Shown here: in pieces, positions 42,265-50,079 of the stretch
Layout of the letters: each line of letters starts with the position of its first letter
Numbering within the stretch: position 1 is the first letter of the stretch
Position numbers and translations under genes: made by a program
Notes under the pieces: generated by a model
Told to the model about the DNA's origin: nothing
Seen by the model: the letters and a program-made list of their open reading frames with translations, nothing else
Database searches by the model: none
IMG/VR virus record: IMGVR_UViG_3300026484_000007
Span: 62,001-126,000 of that record
Origin: a virus
Direction: 5' to 3' (one strand)
Length of the DNA stretch: 64,000 nt

Positions 42265-42534
42265 TTAATTTCTTACTGTGCATGTTCTAACGCGCCCTTT
42301 TTGATCATATAAAGGAGAAATTGCTATTCCTTTACCTCTAACCATAACCATATATCTAACTCCATCTATACAATAAACCATTATATACTTTTTAAATAAT
42401 TCATTTTCATTTAAAGTAAAATAGCCAATATAATGTACTTTAATATCATCTATTTTACGATCAAACGCGAATAATGAAGTATTCATAAATGAAATTATTA
42501 ATGCTAGTAATATAAATTTTATTTTTGCACTCAT
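42265..42534 (-). CDS. Small exported protein
   Basis: 89 residues with a clear signal peptide: Lys-containing start (MSAKIKF), hydrophobic core ILLALIISFM, and a likely cleavage near SLFA-FDRK. The mature part is about 65 residues with two cysteines (Cys73-type and near the C-terminus) that could pair outside the cytoplasm. It overlaps no gene and sits beside a membrane protein gene, so the two may act together at the envelope. Function unknown. Confidence 0.65.
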   Translation of the reverse strand: MSAKIKFILLALIISFMNTSLFAFDRKIDDIKVHYIGYFTLNENELFKKYIMVYCIDGVRYMVMVRGKGIAISPLYDQKGRVRTCTVRN

Positions 42535-42535
42535 T

Positions 42536-42868
42536 TTATTCTCCTTCTGTTTTATTATTTAATTTATTCTTTTTCAATTCCAGATAATCATGAACTATTA
42601 TTTTCTTAATATCTCCGGATACATTCAATTCTTGAATCTGTCTTTCATTTTTATCTTTAATTAAAAATTGAATAGCTTCGTCTCGAACCGAGTAGTTATA
42701 AAAAACAGCAAGAAGAGAAAATGTTAATGGTATTGATAATGCTATGATTGATCCAAATGCACTAGAACCATTAGTTCCAGTATCAAATCCTATACCTATA
42801 CCTATAAATAAAGTAGTCAATAAAGCAACAACAACCATAAATCCTTCATGTAATAATGACGCATCCAT
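42536..42868 (-). CDS. Two-helix membrane protein
   Basis: 110 residues with two hydrophobic segments (about 9-28 and 40-58) joined by a Gly/Thr/Ser loop, then a charged cytoplasmic tail (60-110). It could be a holin or antiholin-like protein by size, but the tail is longer than usual and the endolysin is far away; call is only membrane protein. It overlaps the upstream gene by one base. Confidence 0.65.
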   Translation of the reverse strand: MDASLLHEGFMVVVALLTTLFIGIGIGFDTGTNGSSAFGSIIALSIPLTFSLLAVFYNYSVRDEAIQFLIKDKNERQIQELNVSGDIKKIIVHDYLELKKNKLNNKTEGE

Positions 42869-43272
42869 TATTTTTTCCTCCCATGTAAAATGCAGTTTTG
42901 ATTTATAATAAATCCTATTGTTCCAAGTCTTTCATAGTTATCCAAAATAGGACAAGAACAAGCTGGTTGTTTAAACCACCAAGAATGATAATTTTCGTCT
43001 TGATCGAAATGCCATAATTTTTGCAGTTCGAACTCGATTTCTTTTATTCTTTTATCCATCTCTTTTAATTGATCTTTTTTAGATTCAATCTTGCCTAACT
43101 CAATTATTTCTTTTTCTTTATCAAAAATATTTTGAATCTCTTCGTGGTGTTTTATGATATTTTTAATTTCCTCTACGCTTAAATTTTTTTCCATCATTAA
43201 GCTGGTATTTAAACCAGCTGATTTAGCTTTTTCAAATAATAAAGCTAATTCATTTGGCTGTCTGCAACTCAT
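42868..43272 (-). CDS. Hypothetical coiled-coil protein with C-terminal Cys/His cluster
   Basis: 134 residues: helical N-terminal part, coiled coil (about 50-85), and a C-terminal PACSCP..CILHGR segment that may bind a metal. The start was moved to MSCRQP, which has AAAGGAGA upstream. No recognised family. Confidence 0.55.
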   Translation of the reverse strand: MSCRQPNELALLFEKAKSAGLNTSLMMEKNLSVEEIKNIIKHHEEIQNIFDKEKEIIELGKIESKKDQLKEMDKRIKEIEFELQKLWHFDQDENYHSWWFKQPACSCPILDNYERLGTIGFIINQNCILHGRKK

Positions 43273-43289
43273 TCTTTCTCCTTTCATTT

Positions 43290-44438
43290 TTAATTAAGAT
43301 AAATTATTTTTAATTTATCTTTTATTTTTTTAATCTCATCAATTATATATTGATGATACGTAAATACGACTACCATTACATTTTCATCTCCAAAATTAAT
43401 AATATTACTTAATTCATAAGATACATCTTCTGAAGTCTTATGACTTACAGTATTGATAATTTTTGGTGGATTTCTAAATAAAGATTCTAAAGTATTTTTT
43501 AATTCAAGTATCATTTGATACTTAGGAGAATTCTTTAATGCTACTTTTCCACTTACATTATTTTTATATTCTCCTCCTATAAATACCACTTTGCCTTTAT
43601 TGTCAGTTTTATCTAAGAATTCGAAGATTGTTTTTTTCAAATCATTTAAAATAATTTGATAATAATCTTCATTGATATTATCTGCAGCTTTCCACAGACT
43701 CTCTACTGGACCTGATAAATACTTATTATCTACTCCTATGCATTCTCCACCGATCAATCCTGGATGGATCCCTTTGACAAAATTGTCTTTTAATTCACAA
43801 ATTCTAATAGTCTCTTCAAATACTTTTTGATTAAATATTTGCATTTTAAATGAATTCATTAGCGAAATTAAAATATACCTTTGAGTGTTTTCAAAGATTT
43901 TGGCTAAAATTACTGCTTCTGGAAAATCAGAATATTCAGCTCCAAATATCTTTTCAATATAATTTTTTAAATCGGCAGTACTCCAGTAAGTTAATTTAAA
44001 ATTAACATTGTCTCCAGGCGAGTATCTTTCTGGGACTACTGCTTTACTTTTAGATTTTATACCATAAAAAAATGATACATCGAATGTTGATCTTACTACG
44101 ATCGGATTATTTGAAAAATATTTATTAATTAATCCTGCAAAAAGAAGATCTTCTTCTTTATTTCCTTTGGTGTTTATGCAAATATAAATTTTTGCTTTTT
44201 CATCAATTCTTTTAGAAACTTCTTTCATGAATTCTTTTTCACCCCAATGGATAATAAATGCATCACCTATTTTATTCAATTCTTTTAAATTCTCAGGCGT
44301 TTTGATATCCAGAAAAAGAATTTTATTTTCTGGAAAAGTTTTTTTGATATCTTGAGCTGTTTTTAATCCTATTAAACCAGCTCCAATTATAATTTCATTA
44401 TAATTTTCATTCAATTTACAAATTTCTTGAATTAGCAT
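43290..44438 (-). CDS. UDP-sugar 6-dehydrogenase-like protein
   Basis: A 382-residue member of the nucleotide-sugar dehydrogenase family (UDP-glucose, UDP-ManNAc or GDP-mannose dehydrogenase). The NAD-binding loop is GAGLIGLKTA (19-28). The central domain has KIFENTQRYILISLMNSF, equivalent to the K-x-x-ENT-x-R-x-x-N-I-A-x-x-N-E helix. The active-site segment reads IHPGLIGGECIGVDNKYL, with Cys in the position of the catalytic cysteine (family consensus PGxGxGGHCIPxDP), and FIGGEYKNN..KNSP matches the C-terminal domain. Some consensus residues are changed (His to Glu before Cys), so activity is not certain. Likely role: altering host surface sugars or supplying a glycan precursor. Confidence 0.75.
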   Translation of the reverse strand: MLIQEICKLNENYNEIIIGAGLIGLKTAQDIKKTFPENKILFLDIKTPENLKELNKIGDAFIIHWGEKEFMKEVSKRIDEKAKIYICINTKGNKEEDLLFAGLINKYFSNNPIVVRSTFDVSFFYGIKSKSKAVVPERYSPGDNVNFKLTYWSTADLKNYIEKIFGAEYSDFPEAVILAKIFENTQRYILISLMNSFKMQIFNQKVFEETIRICELKDNFVKGIHPGLIGGECIGVDNKYLSGPVESLWKAADNINEDYYQIILNDLKKTIFEFLDKTDNKGKVVFIGGEYKNNVSGKVALKNSPKYQMILELKNTLESLFRNPPKIINTVSHKTSEDVSYELSNIINFGDENVMVVVFTYHQYIIDEIKKIKDKLKIIYLN

Positions 44439-44456
44439 TCTTTCTCCTTTTAATTT

Positions 44457-45428
44457 TTAATAATTTGCAGTTTTGCAATAATGAAATGGAATATGTTCAA
44501 ATGTTATATTCTTAGCCATTCTGAAAAAATATGCATCAATGTTTATAGCTGGGACTTTATACTTATTTTTTATTTTTAATAAAATATGCAAAGTCGCAAA
44601 TCTTAATAAGAATTCTTCATTTGAATTTTCAATTAAGAGTTCTTTATTTTTAATTTTTTTAAGAATTTTTTTGAATCTCTTAGTTTCTGGAAATAAGTTA
44701 TAGAAATTCATTGCTTGTGGAAGTCTGTAATCGATAGGAATTTTATTATAATTTTTAACAATTTCCGCGAGACGCTCCACATCTATCTTATTAATAATTC
44801 TATATTTTTTTATATAATAATTGAAAAAATATGCTCCAAGAATCTTCTTTTTTTCAAAGAAATCTTGAGTAAAGATAGGGTTATCAAAATTAACTCCGTA
44901 CTTTAATAAAGATTCCAAAATATTAATTCTTTCTTGCAACATTGGATATTGCTTTTCAGTCATTAATAATATTAAAGAATTTATAACTTTCTTATAAAAG
45001 TTTATATAATTTTTTAAACGAAATTCGTATTTGTCTTTATCAGATAATTCTAAATAATAAAAAATATAATTTCTAATTTCTTTTTTAAAGATCTTATCTA
45101 GATCTTTAGAATAAACCCAAGAATCAATATTACCTTTATAATTTGGCGTCCACCAGAACCCAAATTGCAAAGCACTATTAATAACAGAATATCCATAAAT
45201 TAATTCGCTAAAATCAAAACACATATTGTTTCTTTTTTTTACTTCGATGCTCGTTGAAGTTGGAATACAGTATTCTCTTTTATTGATCCAAGAAAGATCA
45301 GGAAATAAAGGTTTTGCTTTTTTTAATCTATCTTTTAAATCAGGCATTCCTTTATAGAATTTTTTTAATTTTTTATCGATTTGATTTTTTTCTTTATCCG
45401 TTAAAATATTTTTTAATTCTTTATACAT
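44457..45428 (-). CDS. Queuosine-salvage (Qng1/DUF2419)-like protein
   Basis: 323 residues. The C-terminal half follows the queuosine salvage family closely: IDYRLPQAMNFYNLF (about 245-259), a SNEEFLLRFATLHIL helix, INIDAYFFRMA, and the terminal HIPFHYCKTANY, matching the DYRVPQ..., EIRA..., iDw.LW and PfHrt...Y blocks. N-terminal FDFSELIYGYSVINSALQFGFWW (about 68-90) fits the nF-x-FW block. Family members hydrolyse queuosine nucleoside to free queuine. In a phage with DpdA this could release or recycle 7-deazaguanine bases; that link is inferred. The start was moved to MYKELK, which has AAGGAG; the longer frame runs through a hairpin. Confidence 0.7.
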   Translation of the reverse strand: MYKELKNILTDKEKNQIDKKLKKFYKGMPDLKDRLKKAKPLFPDLSWINKREYCIPTSTSIEVKKRNNMCFDFSELIYGYSVINSALQFGFWWTPNYKGNIDSWVYSKDLDKIFKKEIRNYIFYYLELSDKDKYEFRLKNYINFYKKVINSLILLMTEKQYPMLQERINILESLLKYGVNFDNPIFTQDFFEKKKILGAYFFNYYIKKYRIINKIDVERLAEIVKNYNKIPIDYRLPQAMNFYNLFPETKRFKKILKKIKNKELLIENSNEEFLLRFATLHILLKIKNKYKVPAINIDAYFFRMAKNITFEHIPFHYCKTANY

Positions 45429-45460
45429 TTTTTCTCCTTGCGTATATTTTATATATTTAA

Positions 45461-45485
45461 AAAGAGATCCTAAAAAGATCTCTTT
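45461..45485 (-). terminator. GATC-stem hairpin
   Basis: AAAGAGATC / GATCTCTTT stem overlapping the stop codon of the HNH-like gene, just ahead of the Qng1-like gene. Confidence 0.55.
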
Positions 45486-45943
45486 TCTCTTTCTTTTTTC
45501 TGCTCTCTCCATTTTTCGTCAATTACATCTAATACTTCTGGAACATTATCATGATATTTTTTATGACAATATTCGCAAAGTACGATATAATTTACTTTTT
45601 TATCAAAATGCATATCCATAATTTCTTGACAAACATCAAAATCAGTTTTATCGTCTAAAGTATTCATATTGACATGCATTTGAAGATAATCATCTACGAC
45701 ATCAAATAAAGTTTTTGGATAATGATGAGATTCCATTTTAACGACATCTCTACTTATCCCACAAATTGGGCATTCATCAATTCCAATTTTGCTTCGTTTC
45801 TGCCAAATATCATATGACATTGATCCTCTAATTAATTTTTGAAGATGTTTAATACAACGAATATATTGTCTATCATTGCTTAAGTCATAATTATACCATA
45901 TCGAGGTATTTTCATTTTCTTCTTTGAATCGACTATCAGCCAT
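45470..45943 (-). CDS. HNH-like zinc protein
   Basis: 157 residues with CPIC (about 58-61), MESHHYP (70-76), and a C-terminal LCEYCHKKYH (about 121-130). The CxxC..HH..CxxCHxxxH layout resembles treble-clef HNH nucleases. The final catalytic His/Asn cannot be confirmed without alignment. Could be a homing-type nuclease or a regulatory zinc protein. Confidence 0.55.
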   Translation of the reverse strand: MADSRFKEENENTSIWYNYDLSNDRQYIRCIKHLQKLIRGSMSYDIWQKRSKIGIDECPICGISRDVVKMESHHYPKTLFDVVDDYLQMHVNMNTLDDKTDFDVCQEIMDMHFDKKVNYIVLCEYCHKKYHDNVPEVLDVIDEKWREQKKEREKRSF

Positions 45944-45996
45944 TTTATATCCTTTGATTAATTTTCTTTATTTTTCCTTTTTATTCTTATTCTTTT

Positions 45997-47211
45997 TTAT
46001 TCGTCTTTGACTAACAATTCAGTTTTTGTCTTAGAGAATTTTGAGTTCTCAATTATTTTATCAAAATACTTTTCGCTAAATCCACTCAATTCTTTAATTT
46101 CTGATCCAAAATTCATTGCTAGTTTTTTTATCGTATCCGACGAATTTTCCCAAGCATGAATATGGATACTTTTTCTTTTCTTAAATTTTTCCATTGAAGG
46201 TTTTAGATCTTCAATGTTTTTATCAAATCTTCTTTTAGATCCAGCTAAAGTAATTCTTACTAATTTTGGAGTCTTTTCTTTTGAATGATTTTGATTATTT
46301 GAATCATTTTCATTAGTATTTTTCTTCGGATCTTTTTTAGATCTTTTTTTGTCTTTTTCTAAAAATATAAAAAATTTTTCTTTTAAATTTTTTATTCTCT
46401 CTGGCTTTAAACATATTTTTAAAAGCGCATCATTAGAATTTGAAATTTTTAATAATTGCTTTCTCGTTAATTTTGGTAATCTAATTTTAAAATGATATTC
46501 TTCTTCTAAATCTTCAAAAGATAGATTCCAAACATTATCTTCACCAATTTCATTGATAATTGTATCTAAATTATTATAAAATTTTTCAGGAACCGTTTTA
46601 TGTTTTTTTAAACGATCGATAGTTGATTTTGAAAGATTAAATAATAAACTCGCATCTTTTATAGATACATTAGGATACTTTTTTAAAAATAAAAAAGCTT
46701 TTAATCTTAAACTGAAAGATTTTGCTGAAAGTTTTGATTTATAAATTTTTTCATGAATATCTAATACCCAAATTAGATCTTCTTTATTAACGATCTTTTT
46801 AAGATCATTAAGTACTTCATCTGTAATAATTTTATCTTCTTCAAATTTTTTAAAATTTTTATCGATTAATTCTTTTTCAATTTCTTTAGCTAAATCATTT
46901 AAAAAATTTTCATATTTTTTAAGATCAATCCCATTATGATCAAGAATGAATTTATAAATTTTTGGATATTCATTTTTGATTTTATCGTATAATAAATAAC
47001 CTATTTTATATTTTCCATCCATCTTATTTTGAATTCTTGGGAATGTCATTCTTGAAATATTATAATCGTATTCTTCTTTAAAACTTTTAGATAATTTATA
47101 TCCTGATGACTCAGGATTTTTTTCAATAAATTCAATTGCCTTTAAAAGCCAAACCCAAGGTATTCCTGAATGTCTAATTCTAACGTCTGATGCATTTACT
47201 TCTTTTCCCAT
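45997..47211 (-). CDS. HTH-containing protein, 404 residues
   Basis: Helical protein with two helix-turn-helix-like stretches: SGYKLSKSFKEEYDYNISRMTFPRIQ near the N-terminus and VSIKDASLLFNLSKSTIDRLKK (about 180-201), the latter with the classic Ala-x-x-Phe-x-x-Ser-x-x-T-I pattern. A low-complexity Asn/Lys linker precedes the C-terminal 90 residues. It is one of three adjacent genes with HTH-like or helical character. A regulatory or terminase-like DNA-binding role is conceivable; no family was recognised. Confidence 0.5.
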   Translation of the reverse strand: MGKEVNASDVRIRHSGIPWVWLLKAIEFIEKNPESSGYKLSKSFKEEYDYNISRMTFPRIQNKMDGKYKIGYLLYDKIKNEYPKIYKFILDHNGIDLKKYENFLNDLAKEIEKELIDKNFKKFEEDKIITDEVLNDLKKIVNKEDLIWVLDIHEKIYKSKLSAKSFSLRLKAFLFLKKYPNVSIKDASLLFNLSKSTIDRLKKHKTVPEKFYNNLDTIINEIGEDNVWNLSFEDLEEEYHFKIRLPKLTRKQLLKISNSNDALLKICLKPERIKNLKEKFFIFLEKDKKRSKKDPKKNTNENDSNNQNHSKEKTPKLVRITLAGSKRRFDKNIEDLKPSMEKFKKRKSIHIHAWENSSDTIKKLAMNFGSEIKELSGFSEKYFDKIIENSKFSKTKTELLVKDE

Positions 47212-47238
47212 TTCCGTCTCCTTTTTATTGATTTATTT

Positions 47239-48108
47239 TTATTGATTTATAAGTCTTTTAAAATTTTTATTAATCTCCGATCTTAAACGTTGATAGTCCC
47301 AAAAGTTTAGAACGGTATATTTAATAAATTTATTTTCATCGTAATCTTCAAGATAATCGTTTTGAATGATACTGAATTCTTTTGATATAAAAAAATCGAA
47401 TTTAAAATCTTGAACATAGTATCTTTTAACCGAATTTTTATCAATGAATAAATGAACCATTTGATTCTTTTTTTCATCTATAAAAGAATCGATTATAGTT
47501 AATTCTAATTCATTAATAATTTCTTCATTTAACTCAGTTAAAAATGGATTAATCTTGTTTGTATCTTTTTTAGATCCTTTTGCTAAAGAATTAATTTTTT
47601 TATTTAAATCATCTTGTATGATTTTATTGATTTTTTCATTTAAGTTTTTCTGTTCCTTTTTATCAATTTTCGAAGCCTTAAATTTTTTAATTTCTTGACC
47701 GACTCTATTTGCAACTAACTCTCTCGTTCTAATATCGATGAATTGCTCTTGTTCTTTTTTAGCAACTTCTTCTAATTCTTTAATTTTATTTAATTCTTGA
47801 TAAAAATTAAAAAAGTCGCTTCTTATATCGTATTTTTTTATATCATTTTCGATAATTATCATTTTTAAATAATTTAAAAATAATAAAGGATTTTTTTCAA
47901 TTTCCTGATTGAATAATAAATTATATTTTGATAAAAATTGAACAATTTTCGGTCTTCTCCATAATGCTTCAAATAAATAAATAATATTCCTTTTGACCTC
48001 TTTTTCTGACGACAAAAAAACGTCAGGAATAGATTCCTGACGTGATGTAATATAATCAATTAAATCTCTTACCGTAACTTTAGCTTTCGAAGATTTATTT
48101 TTGGCCAT
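47239..48108 (-). CDS. Helical protein with a terminator-like module in its 5' coding region
   Basis: 289 residues, Lys/Glu/Ile-rich, coiled coil around 105-190; no recognised family. AGGAG precedes the ATG and the start overlaps the upstream HTH gene by 14 bp. Codons 22-36 coincide with a perfect hairpin followed by T7 and GTCGTCAG, the same unit that ends transcripts elsewhere, so expression of the distal gene may be attenuated. Confidence 0.6.
   Translation of the reverse strand: MAKNKSSKAKVTVRDLIDYITSRQESIPDVFLSSEKEVKRNIIYLFEALWRRPKIVQFLSKYNLLFNQEIEKNPLLFLNYLKMIIIENDIKKYDIRSDFFNFYQELNKIKELEEVAKKEQEQFIDIRTRELVANRVGQEIKKFKASKIDKKEQKNLNEKINKIIQDDLNKKINSLAKGSKKDTNKINPFLTELNEEIINELELTIIDSFIDEKKNQMVHLFIDKNSVKRYYVQDFKFDFFISKEFSIIQNDYLEDYDENKFIKYTVLNFWDYQRLRSEINKNFKRLINQ
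48001..48042 (-). promoter_or_regulatory. Terminator-like hairpin plus GTCGTCAG module inside a gene
   Basis: - strand: CGTCAGGAAT / ATTCCTGACG stem, seven T residues, GTCGTCAG, A-run. It encodes SRQESIPDVFLSSEK in frame. Possible attenuator. Confidence 0.6.
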
Positions 48109-48814
48109 TTTCTACTCCTGAATTTCCAAATAATTTTTCAAGAGTTTTTTGGTTTAAAGTATAAACATGAATTCCTGTTACAAAAACTTTTACTGCATCA
48201 AATAAATAATCATGTGTTTTAACTTTATTGATTTCAGCAATTGTTTCAGTAATTAATTCTCTGTATTTTTCTGGTTTGATAAAATTATCAATTAGAATTT
48301 TTATTAATATTGGAGAGAAAGTTTCTGATAAAGCATTCGCAATCATATTTACGAATTGATCAAAATCAATTTCTTTCCATTCATTGTGTTTATCGTTTGT
48401 ATCTTTTTTAGATTCGTGTTCTTTATTGAAGTCAATATACACTCTTCTAATAGTTGAATAAGATAATCCTTTTGGTTCAAATTCTTCTCTTAATTCTTTT
48501 AATGTTTTTTCTGGATTTTTTTCTAAATATTTTAATAAGTCTCTTTTTAAAAGTTGACTCATTTTTCTATTAGCTTTTTTTCTTACCTCTTTTTTCTCTT
48601 GAATTTCTTTTTCATGAGAGCGTTTTTCATCCAAAATCTCATTTACAATATCTTGATATTTTTTATATTTTAAATCTCTAATTCTAGTAACAGTCGAAAC
48701 GCTTGTTTCGTAATAATTAGCTAAATCTTTTAAAGTCATAGGTATTTCTTTATTCTTAATTTTATTAGCCGCAACCCAAATATCATAAATATGTTGATCA
48801 GATAATCTTGTCAT
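48095..48814 (-). CDS. HTH protein, 239 residues
   Basis: The N-terminal 60 residues have a clear helix-turn-helix: MTLKDLANYYETSVSTVTRIRD (about 26-47), the layout of resolvase/Fis-type HTHs. A second possible HTH lies at TLKELREEFEPKGLSYSTIRRV (about 100-121). The C-terminal half is helical. The gene overlaps the next by 14 bp. Likely DNA-binding, either transcriptional regulator or packaging-related; not resolved. Confidence 0.6.
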   Translation of the reverse strand: MTRLSDQHIYDIWVAANKIKNKEIPMTLKDLANYYETSVSTVTRIRDLKYKKYQDIVNEILDEKRSHEKEIQEKKEVRKKANRKMSQLLKRDLLKYLEKNPEKTLKELREEFEPKGLSYSTIRRVYIDFNKEHESKKDTNDKHNEWKEIDFDQFVNMIANALSETFSPILIKILIDNFIKPEKYRELITETIAEINKVKTHDYLFDAVKVFVTGIHVYTLNQKTLEKLFGNSGVENGQK

Positions 48815-48836
48815 TGTATTCTCCTTTTAATATATT

Positions 48837-50075
48837 TTAATATGTTTTTAGAATGTTTTTACATTTAGATTCAAGAATTTCTGTCGAATCTTTTTCGTTT
48901 AAATAAATATCTAAAAATTCTTGAATAATCTGTAGATTATTATAAATCTCAACTGCAAATCTTCCTTGTTCAAATAAAGGATGGATCTTTTTAAGATCAT
49001 CAATTGAATAATCAAAATATTTTCTTAGATCTTCTAATGATAAATTATCTAACAATTCGTGACTAAATTGAATTACATTATTAATATTTTGACACATAAA
49101 ATCTACAAAATCTTCATTTTCTAATTTTCCATGATTGCATAATAAATCTTTTTTTTCTTTAATTGTATCTAAAAAAGATTCTTTATTAGAATGATTATCT
49201 AACATCTTATCAAGATCGTTTATATCTTTAATGAATAAATAATCATCTTGATGTTTGCATACTAATGGTAGTTTATGTTCAATTTTGGCAAATCTTATCA
49301 ATTCACTTGAATCCATAGTAAATTCGATATTAATATCGTATTTACTTAAAAGATTTTCTAAGAAAATCGTTGTGAATATCATAAGTTTACTACTTTGACC
49401 TAATAAATGAAGATGAGTAATTTTTCCATTATTATCTCTAATTTTGCTTAATAGCCAAAATAAAAATGGAACAGCATGACTAAATTTCGCATTAGTCTCT
49501 TTTTTTAATCCTACTAGACCTCCAAAAGAATATCTAGTATAGTATTGATATATATTATGCTTATCCATAAGCTCTTTCCATAAATCAAAGACTGGTTCAA
49601 TTCTCGTTTGGACAATAAAAAGTTGCTTATCAGCAATTTCTGGAATTTCTTTAATCAATTGAATACTTTGACTAATACTGTAATCATTGAATTCAATTTG
49701 CTCTTGTTTATTCCAACCACGATTCATAACGTCCAATGAGAATATGTAATCTATATCATCTTTGTATTTTTTTAGTAAATAATGATATGTTCTGATGTAT
49801 TCTTTAACTCTACGTTTAGAAACATATCCCATAATAACCTGGAACCCTCCCGAATCCACGAATAATTTTATTTTATCTGCGACTTCAGGATAAATCTCTT
49901 TATATTTATTTTTCTGCTTAACGATTTTCTTCATTTGCTTATCGATTTGAAATAAAGTCCAAGATTTATTAGTAGTTGGCTCTGCCATTGATACTAAGAA
50001 ATTTGGAAAATATTTAAACGTAACCTTCGTTATTCTTTCTGGAGCTGCTGCTCCAAGTACTGCTACATATTTCAT
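48837..50075 (-). CDS. dpdA: DpdA-like DNA guanine transglycosylase
   Basis: A 412-residue TGT-fold enzyme expected to swap guanine in DNA for a 7-deazaguanine base. FVDSGGFQVI (72-81) is the TGT base-pocket motif with Asp74; SLDVMNRG (113-120) matches the second pocket aspartate; SFGGLVGLKKE (183-193) matches the GGLAVGE loop; HLHLLGQSS (221-229) follows; and TMDSSELIR (253-261), with Asp255, sits where TGT has its nucleophile. The tRNA-type CxCxxC-H zinc site is not evident, consistent with phage DpdA rather than a tRNA enzyme. The Shine-Dalgarno GGAGGT is inside the last codons of the homing endonuclease gene upstream. Gat-QueC in the same window suggests archaeosine-type product. The DpdA subtype is not assigned. 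Confidence 0.82.
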   Translation of the reverse strand: MKYVAVLGAAAPERITKVTFKYFPNFLVSMAEPTTNKSWTLFQIDKQMKKIVKQKNKYKEIYPEVADKIKLFVDSGGFQVIMGYVSKRRVKEYIRTYHYLLKKYKDDIDYIFSLDVMNRGWNKQEQIEFNDYSISQSIQLIKEIPEIADKQLFIVQTRIEPVFDLWKELMDKHNIYQYYTRYSFGGLVGLKKETNAKFSHAVPFLFWLLSKIRDNNGKITHLHLLGQSSKLMIFTTIFLENLLSKYDINIEFTMDSSELIRFAKIEHKLPLVCKHQDDYLFIKDINDLDKMLDNHSNKESFLDTIKEKKDLLCNHGKLENEDFVDFMCQNINNVIQFSHELLDNLSLEDLRKYFDYSIDDLKKIHPLFEQGRFAVEIYNNLQIIQEFLDIYLNEKDSTEILESKCKNILKTY

Positions 50076-50079
50076 AAAT

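Noticed and set aside
42536-42868. Holin
   Set aside because: Two hydrophobic segments fit, but the long charged C-terminal tail and distance from the endolysin leave no positive support.
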